From positions 1-8,138 of the forward strand of contig CABUCQ010000093.1 of the NCBI GenBank assembly GCA_902490095.1: DNA of 8,138 nucleotides, written 5' to 3'. Within the stretch, counting starts at the first letter, position 1. Each line of letters begins with the position of its first letter. The notes under the pieces were generated by a model, which was not told the origin of the DNA, searched no databases, and worked only from the letters and a program-made list of their open reading frames with translations. Source of the DNA: an uncultured Collinsella sp. GTDB taxonomy: Bacteria > Actinomycetota > Coriobacteriia > Coriobacteriales > Coriobacteriaceae. Positions 1-5,357 of the stretch are shown piece after piece. A program made the position numbers and the translations under genes.

Positions 1-908
1 ACCTCGGTCAGTTGCGTACGATCGACATGCGTGTAGACCTGCGTGGTCGATATATCGGCATGTCCCAAGATCTCCTGTAGCACACGGAGGTCTGCGCCGC
101 CCGCAAGCATATGGGTGGCAAAGGAGTGACGCAGCGTATGGGGATGGAGCCCCACCAGTCCCACCTGGCGCCCGTAGCGCTCACAGATGGCATGGATGCC
201 CTGGCGCGACAGACGGCGGCCGTTCTTATTTAAAAAGACCGCCGAGGTCTCGGTTCCGCGGGCATGGGCCGCCAAGCGAGAACGCCCCTCAGTTACATAG
301 AGCGTCAGAGCTCGCGCCGCGCTTCCCACCAGCGGGGACAGGCGTTCCTTTGAGCCCTTACCGCGAACGAGTACAAAGCCGTCGTCGATATGGATATCGC
401 CCACATCGAGCCCCACCAACTCGCTCACACGCAAACCGCATCCGTAGAGCACTTCCAAGATGGCATGGTCGCGCAAGCCCATCTCGCCCTCGGGGAAGTC
501 TTGATCGAGCAGCGCCGAGACATCCTCCACCGATAGATACTCCGGCAAACGATCAGCCTTTTTAGGCAGGCGCAACGCCGCCGTTGGATTTTGGGCCACA
601 GCCCCATCGCGCACCAAAAAGGCGTGCAAGCCCTTCACGGCCGCAAGCGCACGCTCCACCGAGGCATCGGAATAGCCCCCATCGCGACGGTCGGCGACAA
701 AGCCCTCCACGACCTGACGAGTCACCTCTTCAAAAGACACAATACCCGCCCGCTCCAGATAGGCGCAGTACGTCGTCAGGTCACGACGATAGGCCGCAAT
801 CGTGTTGCGCGCCAAACCCCGCTCGACCGCGAGGTAATCGAGATACTCCCCCGCCGCCACGGCGAGCGACGAGGGAGTAGCTTCGGTATGTTCTTTGTTC
901 GCCGGCAC
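1..908 (-). CDS. xerD: XerD-like tyrosine recombinase (3' end missing)
   Basis: Site-specific tyrosine recombinase; XerC/XerD-type enzymes resolve chromosome dimers at dif sites. The 302 visible codons contain an N-terminal core-binding domain (about residues 12-105) and the catalytic domain (about 120 onward). All six expected catalytic positions are visible: R160 (GLRVSEL), K184 (RGKGSKER), H257 and R260 (HPHTLRHSFATHML), H283 (LGH) and the nucleophile Y292 (TTQVYTHV). Their spacing (R to K 24, second H to Y 9) matches E. coli XerD. Only the last ~10 residues lie beyond the window. The start is a GTG two bases after the pyrG stop, with only a weak AAGG before it, so translation is probably coupled to pyrG. 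XerD rather than XerC or an unrelated integrase is the best call, given housekeeping context and usual length, but XerC cannot be excluded. Confidence 0.92.
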   Translation of the reverse strand, partial: MPANKEHTEATPSSLAVAAGEYLDYLAVERGLARNTIAAYRRDLTTYCAYLERAGIVSFEEVTRQVVEGFVADRRDGGYSDASVERALAAVKGLHAFLVRDGAVAQNPTAALRLPKKADRLPEYLSVEDVSALLDQDFPEGEMGLRDHAILEVLYGCGLRVSELVGLDVGDIHIDDGFVLVRGKGSKERLSPLVGSAARALTLYVTEGRSRLAAHARGTETSAVFLNKNGRRLSRQGIHAICERYGRQVGLVGLHPHTLRHSFATHMLAGGADLRVLQEILGHADISTTQVYTHVDRTQLTE

Positions 909-910
909 CC

Positions 911-2572
911 TTAGTCCGTAGCGAGGTTCATGGGCGTCACCTGCAGGCGATCGACACCCTCGTGCTGACCGATCGAGGCACGCACGAACTCTCGGAACAG
1001 CGGCTGCGGGTTGGTCGGGCGGCTCTTGAACTCGGGGTGAGCCTGGGTTGCCACATACCACGGATGCACGTCGCGCGGCAGCTCGACCATCTCGACCAGG
1101 CGCTCGTCGGGCGACAGACCCGAGATAACCAAGCCGGCGTCCTCGAGCTGGTCACGGAAAGCGTTGTTGAACTCAAAGCGGTGACGGTGACGCTCGTAGA
1201 CGAGTTCCTCGCCATATGCCTCACGAGCAAGGGTATCGGCGGCGAGCTTGCACGGATAGGCGCCCAGGCGCATGGTGCCGCCCTTCTCGGTCACGTCCTC
1301 CTGCGAGCTCATCAGATCGATGACGCTATACGGACCGTCCGGATCAAACTCGGAGGAGCTGGCACCGGCAAGGCCAACGACATTGCGGGCGAACTCGCAC
1401 ACGGCGACCTGCATACCCAGGCAAATGCCCAGATACGGAATCTTGTGCTCACGGGCAAACTCGGCCGCGAGGATCTTGCCCTCCAGGGCGCGCTTGCCAA
1501 AGCCGCCGGGGACCAGGATGCCCGAGGCGTCGCCCAGAACCTCGGAGACATTCTGCTCGTCGAGGCTCTCGCCGTCGACCAGCTGGACGTCCACATGGCG
1601 ATCGTAGAAGACGCCCGCATGGTGCAGGGCCTCGATAACCGACAGGTACGCATCGGGCAGCTGCGTGTACTTACCCACGACGGCGATCTTCACCTTGTCG
1701 GCGTGATGGTTGGCGTGATTCTGTTTGCGCAGGAACTCGTTCCACTCGCTCATGTCGCGCTCACGCGGATCCAGACCCAGGCGCTCGCAAATGCGCAGGT
1801 CAAAGTCCTGCTCGGCAAGCAGCTGCGGAACATCGTAAATGCTCGCGCAGTCCTCGTTGGTAAAGACGCAATCGGTGTCGACGTCGCAGAAGCTTGCGAT
1901 CTTTCCGCGGATAGCGTCATCGATATGGTGGTCGGAGCGCAGCACGATGATATCGGGCTGGATGCCAAAGCTGCGGAGCTCCTTGACGGAATGCTGTGTG
2001 GGCTTGGTCTTGACCTCGTGGGCGGCGGCGATATAGGGAACGAGCGACACGTGGATGTAGCAGACGTTCTCGGGGCCGGCCTCCTTGCGGTACTGGCGGA
2101 TGGCCTCGACAAACGGCTGCGACTCGATGTCGCCGATCGTGCCGCCCAGCTCGGTGATGACTACATCGGAGCCGGTCTGCTCCTCGATGCGGCGGAACTT
2201 GTCCTTAATGGCATTGGTGACGTGAGGAATCACCTGCACGGTACCGCCCAAAAAGTCGCCGCGACGCTCGCGGGCGATTAGGCTTTTGTAGATGGCACCG
2301 GTCGTAAAGTTGGAATCGCGGGTCAGGTTCTCATCAATAAAGCGCTCGTAATGACCCAGGTCCAGGTCGGACTCGTAACCGTCCTCGGTAACGAAGACCT
2401 CACCATGCTGGAAGGGGCTCATGGTACCGGGGTCGACGTTCAGATACGGGTCGGCCTTCTGCATCGTTACTTTGTAGCCACGCGACTTGAGCAGACGGCC
2501 CAGCGAGGCCGCGGTGATACCCTTGCCCAGGGACGAAACCACGCCACCGGTTACGAACACATGCTTGGTCAT
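911..2572 (-). CDS. pyrG: CTP synthase (glutamine-hydrolysing)
   Basis: Cytosolic enzyme that aminates UTP to CTP using ATP and glutamine, the last step of de novo pyrimidine nucleotide synthesis. The protein is 553 residues, full length for the family. The synthetase domain (about 1-270) opens with the P-loop region GGVVSSLGKGITAASLG (9-25) and has the Mg-binding D71 (DLDLGHYERF) and E141 (ELGGTIGDIES). The class I glutaminase domain (about 295-535) has the oxyanion segment LVPGGFG, nucleophile C384 in LGICLGMQ, and H512/E514 in AHPEF. The ATG is preceded by an AGG nine bases upstream. A likely promoter lies at 2631-2659 and the preceding gene ends in a terminator, so pyrG probably starts its own unit with xerD following at 2 bases. 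No reiterative-transcription leader of the Bacillus type was recognised. Confidence 0.98.
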   Translation of the reverse strand: MTKHVFVTGGVVSSLGKGITAASLGRLLKSRGYKVTMQKADPYLNVDPGTMSPFQHGEVFVTEDGYESDLDLGHYERFIDENLTRDSNFTTGAIYKSLIARERRGDFLGGTVQVIPHVTNAIKDKFRRIEEQTGSDVVITELGGTIGDIESQPFVEAIRQYRKEAGPENVCYIHVSLVPYIAAAHEVKTKPTQHSVKELRSFGIQPDIIVLRSDHHIDDAIRGKIASFCDVDTDCVFTNEDCASIYDVPQLLAEQDFDLRICERLGLDPRERDMSEWNEFLRKQNHANHHADKVKIAVVGKYTQLPDAYLSVIEALHHAGVFYDRHVDVQLVDGESLDEQNVSEVLGDASGILVPGGFGKRALEGKILAAEFAREHKIPYLGICLGMQVAVCEFARNVVGLAGASSSEFDPDGPYSVIDLMSSQEDVTEKGGTMRLGAYPCKLAADTLAREAYGEELVYERHRHRFEFNNAFRDQLEDAGLVISGLSPDERLVEMVELPRDVHPWYVATQAHPEFKSRPTNPQPLFREFVRASIGQHEGVDRLQVTPMNLATD

Positions 2573-2604
2573 ATTGAGTTACCTGCGCTTCCCGTAGAAG
2601 TTGT

Positions 2605-2613
2605 TTATCCACA
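2605..2613 (+). promoter_or_regulatory. Perfect DnaA-box 9-mer in the pyrG leader
   Basis: TTATCCACA, the consensus DnaA binding sequence, reads on the plus strand inside the untranslated leader of pyrG, between its candidate promoter and its ATG. It lies in the loop of a short inverted repeat (CCCGTA at 2591-2596, TACGGG at 2617-2622). A single 9-mer could be chance (about 0.06 expected per window, both strands, equal base use), so function is inferred from position. Confidence 0.4.
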
Positions 2614-2630
2614 TCTTACGGGTCTTCATT

Positions 2631-2659
2631 GTAATACTCGCGCCGCGGACCGTTCGCAA
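2631..2659 (-). promoter_or_regulatory. Candidate pyrG-xerD promoter
   Basis: On the minus strand TTGCGA (2654-2659) is separated by 17 bases from TATTAC (2631-2636), a reasonable sigma-70 type match. It lies just after the terminator of the upstream gene and about 60 bases before the pyrG ATG. Inferred from sequence only; an overlapping TACAAT offers a poorer-spaced alternative. Confidence 0.5.
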
Positions 2660-2690
2660 TTTTTCTCGCGTGCGATTGCATTTCTCAATC

Positions 2691-2726
2691 TTGAAACAAA
2701 ACGCCGCCCGGTTTCCCAGGCGGCGT
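2691..2726 (-). terminator. Intrinsic terminator after the winged-helix gene
   Basis: Read on the minus strand, an 8-base perfect stem (ACGCCGCC, 2726-2719, with GGCGGCGT, 2708-2701) is followed directly by TTTTGTTT. It starts 24 bases after the stop of the 112-residue regulator and separates that gene from pyrG. The structure is a classic rho-independent terminator. Confidence 0.88.
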
Positions 2727-2750
2727 CGCTATGGCAAGGGTTACATGCTG

Positions 2751-3089
2751 CTATCGATCAGCAACCGCGTCCTCAAGCATTTCTTGAACGAGCATGCCGG
2801 TACGGACGCCCTCAAGATACCACTCGCCACGTTCGGTGAGGCAAATACCATTTGCAAGCTGACCGCCGTCGTCGCTATAACGCGAGACGACATCAATCAT
2901 GCCTTCGGAATCCAAGCGATCGATTGCGGCGCGGGCACGATACGGCGAAACCCCCACGCGCTCGGCAAGCGTTTTGCGCGAGAAACCATACGGCCCGCCA
3001 TTGTCTTCGGTTTGCTGGTCGATCTCCATCAACACCAGCACCTCGACACGCTTCATATCGTTGACACTCGCACGACCCTTGCCCGCCAT
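2751..3089 (-). CDS. Small winged helix-turn-helix regulator, unknown target
   Basis: A 112-residue cytosolic protein with a winged-helix DNA-binding fold and no visible effector domain. Residues about 10-26 form a first helix (VEVLVLMEIDQQ); FSRKTLAERVGVSPYRARAAI (36-56) is the helix-turn-helix, followed by DRLDSEGMIDVV and a wing (about 68-85) ending in CLTERGEWYL. The short C-terminal helix (about 89-110) could serve dimerisation. The start at 3089 is chosen because AGGAGG (3095-3100) lies five bases upstream; an in-frame ATG 18 codons earlier lacks such a site. It is alone between two terminators, so is probably monocistronic. I do not recognise the family beyond a general resemblance to MarR/PadR-sized regulators, and no ligand or target can be named. 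Confidence 0.8.
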   Translation of the reverse strand: MAGKGRASVNDMKRVEVLVLMEIDQQTEDNGGPYGFSRKTLAERVGVSPYRARAAIDRLDSEGMIDVVSRYSDDGGQLANGICLTERGEWYLEGVRTGMLVQEMLEDAVADR

Positions 3090-3094
3090 AGCAG

Positions 3095-3100
3095 CCTCCT
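3095..3100 (-). promoter_or_regulatory. Strong ribosome binding site deciding the regulator start
   Basis: AGGAGG on the minus strand, five bases before the ATG at 3089. It is an essentially complete anti-16S match and favours this start over the longer reading frame beginning at 3143. Confidence 0.85.
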
Positions 3101-3150
3101 CAAACCGAGCACGAGCATCTAACGCGCCGTGCGCGACCGACACGCCTCAC

Positions 3151-3266
3151 GATGGCAGGTAATATCCATCATGCGGCATCCCGCTAAGGATGAAACAGTT
3201 ACGGTTATTGTATACCGCTCAAATTGTTTCTAGGCAGGTAAACGGCTATTTTTCGCCGAAATAGGC
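3151..3266. repeat. Direct and inverted repeats upstream of the regulator gene
   Basis: The 9-mer GGCAGGTAA occurs on the plus strand at 3154-3162 and again at 3233-3241, 79 bases apart. The first copy lies inside an inverted repeat (GATGG 3151-3155, CCATC 3166-3170). A further dyad, CTATTT (3246-3251) with AAATAG (3259-3264), sits just upstream. These could be operator sites, perhaps for the winged-helix protein itself. Each repeat is short enough that chance is not excluded. Confidence 0.35.
3207..3214 (-). promoter_or_regulatory. Possible -10 region for the winged-helix gene
   Basis: TATACAAT on the minus strand, about 115 bases before the regulator's ATG, contains two overlapping -10-like hexamers. 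No good -35 box is found at 16-18 bases, so the promoter may be weak or activator-dependent, or elsewhere. One copy of the GGCAGGTAA repeat (3233-3241) overlaps the expected -35 position. Confidence 0.35.
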
Positions 3267-3278
3267 GCTTTATTGATC

Positions 3279-3311
3279 AAAAAGCCGTACCGGGCGCTAA
3301 CCCGATACGGC
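3279..3311 (-). terminator. Intrinsic terminator after the DUF1846 gene
   Basis: On the minus strand GCCGTATCGGG (3311-3301) pairs with CCCGGTACGGC (3294-3284) over 11 bases with one G-U pair and a six-base loop, followed directly by TTTTT. It lies about 35 bases after the TAA at 3346 and fits a rho-independent terminator. Confidence 0.92.
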
Positions 3312-3345
3312 CAAAATGCAATGCAATTACCGCGGTGCTTCAAAC

Positions 3346-4827
3346 TTAGCGATGGAAGAAACCGCGGCGCTCAAACTTGGGCTCGCAGCACACGTTGATA
3401 CCCAGTTTGCGCAGTACCGTCTCGTCCGTCGGCGAGATGATCACGCTAAAGAAGGCATCGCAACCGCGCAGCTGCTCCAGGCCCGAAAGGACGCGAGCGG
3501 CCGTCTCACTCGTGGCCGAGGTGATCGACAGCGCCATAAGCGTCTCGTCGGTGTGGAGGCGCGGGTTTTTGCTGCCCAGGAAATGCGTCTTGAGCTTGCT
3601 GATGGGCTCGATCGCCTCATCGCTAATGACCTCGAGCTCAAGGTCGACGCCCGAGACATGCTTGAGGGCGTTCATAATGAGCGAACTTGCGGCGCCCAGG
3701 CGCGTGGAGGTCTTACCGGTCACCACGGAGCCATCGGGCATGACCATGGCACCCACGGGACCGCCCGTCAGCTGCTCCCTGGTGAGGGCCGCCGAGCGCG
3801 CCGGTGAGTAGTTCTTATCGATGCCGGCTTTCTTCATAATAATCTTGAGACGGTCGACTTGCTCATCGCCCACGCCGGTACGGCGCACATTTTCGACCGC
3901 GGTAAAGTAGCGGCGGACAATCTCCATCTTGGAAGCGTCGCGGCAGGCATCGTCATCGGTGATGGCAAAGCCAACCATATTGACGCCCATGTCCGTAGGG
4001 CTCTGGTAGGGGCTCTTGCCCAGGATCTTTTCCATCAGGGCACGGACTACCGGGAAGGCCTCGACGTCGCGGTTGTAGTTGACCGTGGTCTTGTTGTAGG
4101 CCTCAAGGTGGAAGGAGTCGATGATGTTGGCGTCATCGAGGTCTGCCGTGGCGGCCTCGTAGGCAATGTTGACCGGATGCGTAAGGGGCAGATTCCAAAC
4201 CGGGAAGGTCTCGAATTTGGCATAGCCGGCGGCCGTGCCATGCTTGTGCTCGTGATAGAGCTGAGACAGGCAGGTGGCAAGCTTGCCCGAGCCAGGACCG
4301 GGGGCAGTGACCACGACGAGCGGTCGGGTGGTCTCGACAAACTCGTTCTTGCCGTAGCCGTCATCGGACACGATCAGATCGACATCGTGCGGGTAGCCCT
4401 CGATGGGATAGTGCAGCTTGGCAGGAATGCCGAGCGCGTTCAGGCGGTTGCGGAACACATCGGCAGCAGGCTGGCCGGCGTACTGGGTGATGACCACAGC
4501 CGCGACGGCAAAGCCGTTGCCGCGGAACAAGTCAACCAGGCGCAGCACATCCTCGTCATAGGTAATGCCAAGGTCACCGCGAGCCTTGTTTTTCTCGATG
4601 TGGTTCGCGTTGATCGCGATGATAACCTCGACATCGTCGGCGATGCTCTTGAGCATGCGGAACTTGCTGTCCGGTTCAAAACCCGGCAGCACGCGGCTCG
4701 CATGATAGTCATCGAACAGCTTGCCGCCAAACTCCAAATAGAGCTTGCCACCAAACTGCGAGATGCGCTCCTTAATGTGAGCAGCCTGCAGCTCGATATA
4801 CTTCGCGTTGTCGAAACCCTGGCGCAT
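3346..4827 (-). CDS. DUF1846 / UPF0371 family protein
   Basis: A 493-residue soluble protein that I recognise as the UPF0371 (DUF1846) family, conserved in Firmicutes and Actinobacteria but without an established biochemical role that I can cite. Typical segments are GFDNAKYIELQ at the N terminus, KLYLEFGGKLFDDYHASRVLPGF (28-50), RGDLGITYDEDVLRL, the glycine-rich APGPGSGKLATCLSQLYHE (175-193), which looks like but does not fit the Walker A pattern, GKTSTRLGAASSLIMNALKH (371-390) and a C-terminal SPTDETVLRKLGINV. The chosen start matches the usual family N terminus and has GGGAG six bases before it; an ATG eight codons upstream has no such site and would lie only about 8 bases from the predicted transcript start. 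No signal peptide or membrane segment. It stands alone between its own promoter and terminator. Confidence 0.9.
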   Translation of the reverse strand: MRQGFDNAKYIELQAAHIKERISQFGGKLYLEFGGKLFDDYHASRVLPGFEPDSKFRMLKSIADDVEVIIAINANHIEKNKARGDLGITYDEDVLRLVDLFRGNGFAVAAVVITQYAGQPAADVFRNRLNALGIPAKLHYPIEGYPHDVDLIVSDDGYGKNEFVETTRPLVVVTAPGPGSGKLATCLSQLYHEHKHGTAAGYAKFETFPVWNLPLTHPVNIAYEAATADLDDANIIDSFHLEAYNKTTVNYNRDVEAFPVVRALMEKILGKSPYQSPTDMGVNMVGFAITDDDACRDASKMEIVRRYFTAVENVRRTGVGDEQVDRLKIIMKKAGIDKNYSPARSAALTREQLTGGPVGAMVMPDGSVVTGKTSTRLGAASSLIMNALKHVSGVDLELEVISDEAIEPISKLKTHFLGSKNPRLHTDETLMALSITSATSETAARVLSGLEQLRGCDAFFSVIISPTDETVLRKLGINVCCEPKFERRGFFHR

Positions 4828-4866
4828 GTATGGCTCCCGTCCCGTTTCCATTTAATGTTCTAGGCG

Positions 4867-4872
4867 ATTATA
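4867..4872 (-). promoter_or_regulatory. -10 box of the DUF1846 gene
   Basis: A perfect TATAAT on the minus strand, 39 bases before the chosen ATG at 4827. No recognisable -35 hexamer lies 16-18 bases upstream in this GC-rich stretch. Transcription starting about seven bases downstream would give a leader of about 30 bases with the GGGAG site, and supports the shorter start. Confidence 0.6.
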
Positions 4873-4934
4873 ACGGAGCCCGCCCTCCCCGATACCCAGA
4901 CCATCAACAGGCACCAACCAAACACGCCATCGAT

Positions 4935-5003
4935 AAGTTGCGGTGAAATAGTTCCCGTTTAACCCCTCAAGACGGCCAAACGGGAACTATTCCACCGCAA
5001 CTT
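4935..5003. repeat. Large inverted repeat, 26-base arms
   Basis: Left arm 4935-4960 (begins AAGTTGCGGTGAAATAG, ends TTCCCGTTT) and right arm 4978-5003 are reverse complements at 25 of 26 positions, around a 17-base spacer (4961-4977). On the plus strand the right arm is followed by CCCC and TTTTT (5008-5012), terminator-like for plus-strand transcripts, yet no plus-strand gene precedes it. The element could be an interspersed palindromic repeat, a small non-autonomous mobile element, or a protein binding site. It is longer and more perfect than the terminators elsewhere in the window. Confidence 0.9.
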
Positions 5004-5059
5004 CCCCTTTTTGGTTCAAACAAACCTGGCCTTTGTATCAATAATGGAAACGTCGCAGG

Positions 5060-5135
5060 TTGAGCATAAGCCAGCGAAAGCCCGCCAGAGCGAGCAAGGT
5101 AACGTGAAAGAGGAGGGCATATGCCTTTTGGCCAT
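5060..5135 (-). pseudogene. Possible relic of a YfcC-type transporter N terminus
   Basis: From an ATG at 5135 the minus strand encodes MAKRHMPSSFT and then, after a one-base frame change near 5100, TLLALAG. The neighbouring intact carrier begins AKKKRGMPSSFTILLALLA, so the two agree over most of about 17 residues, with third-position differences in the MPSSF codons, which suggests an old paralogue rather than a recent copy. Similarity stops after ALAG, where the first frame reads into unrelated sequence. No ribosome binding site precedes the ATG. It could be chance, but the exact MPSSFT match beside a YfcC gene is notable. It overlaps one arm of the 5078-5175 hairpin. Confidence 0.4.
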
Positions 5136-5175
5136 GCCCGACGATTGAACGTCAGATTGCCGCTCTGGCGGGCTT
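5078..5175. repeat. Long interrupted hairpin
   Basis: A 15-base perfect inverted repeat (AAGCCCGCCAGAGCG at 5078-5092, its complement at 5161-5175) is extended inward by a bulged A and four more pairs (GCAA 5094-5097 with TTGC 5157-5160) and, past a small internal loop, by ACGT/ACGT. The apex has its own hairpin, GGGCAT (5115-5120) with ATGCCC (5134-5139) plus GCC/GGC around TTTT. Such layered pairing suggests a folded RNA or a DNA element; strand and function are unknown. No U-tract follows on either strand. Confidence 0.75.
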
Positions 5176-5189
5176 GTAGCGTCGAGTGG

Positions 5190-5215
5190 TTCCGGCGTTT
5201 GGTAAAACGCCGGAA
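5190..5215. repeat. Perfect 11-base hairpin
   Basis: TTCCGGCGTTT (5190-5200) and AAACGCCGGAA (5205-5215) form a perfect stem with a GGTA loop. Neither strand has a U-tract after it, so it is not a typical intrinsic terminator. It lies between the long hairpin and the GC-rich stem at 5225-5255. Confidence 0.7.
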
Positions 5216-5224
5216 CACAAGAGC

Positions 5225-5255
5225 GCCCCCTCCCGCGCACGGAACGGGAGGGGGC
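5225..5255 (-). terminator. GC-rich stem-loop downstream of the YfcC carrier
   Basis: GCCCCCTCCCG (5225-5235) and CGGGAGGGGGC (5245-5255) form a perfect 11-base, very stable stem with a nine-base loop, about 100 bases after the carrier's stop. It is the best candidate for ending the arginine deiminase transcript, but the following minus-strand sequence GCTCTTGTG is only weakly U-rich, so it could instead be an mRNA 3'-end stabiliser. Confidence 0.5.
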
Positions 5256-5259
5256 TAAA

Positions 5260-5357
5260 GGTAGGAGTCTACCGATGGGTTTACCCCACCGGACAGACGA
5301 TGACCAGGTGATCCTCTACAGGATCGTCAAGGTTTCCGTGGGGTACCCGTTGGGTAC
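5260..5357. repeat. Cluster of short hairpins in the carrier 3' region
   Basis: Four adjoining stems: GGTAG/CTACC (5260-5264, 5269-5273), CCGATGGG/CCCACCGG (5272-5279, 5285-5292, one G-U), GATCCT/AGGATC (5310-5315, 5320-5325) and GTACCC/GGGTAC (5343-5348, 5352-5357), the last directly after the carrier's stop. GACGAT (5296-5301) and ATCGTC (5323-5328) offer a pairing that competes with the third stem. A folded 3' untranslated region is the likeliest reading; no known RNA family was recognised. Confidence 0.5.

Noticed and set aside
177..187. P-loop reading of GPGSGK in the DUF1846 protein (residues about 177-182; codons near 4299-4282)
   Set aside because: The spacing and the residue after GK (leucine) do not fit Walker A, so no nucleotide-binding claim is made; coordinates given here are residue numbers within that protein.
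962..2281. 439-codon plus-strand open frame
   Set aside because: Lies entirely antisense to pyrG, whose motifs and length are certain; such frames arise from the GC-rich codon use of the real gene.
3859..4863. 334-codon plus-strand open frame
   Set aside because: Antisense to the DUF1846 gene, no recognisable domain, and composition typical of a mirrored coding frame.
5008..5030. T-arm-like GGTTCAAAC suggesting a tRNA
   Set aside because: No acceptor, anticodon or D-arm pairing could be found around it on either strand.
4967..5240. Two overlapping minus-strand small open frames of 83 and 74 codons in the spacer
   Set aside because: They run through several inverted repeats, lack ribosome binding sites and resemble nothing except the short MPSSFT stretch reported as a relic.
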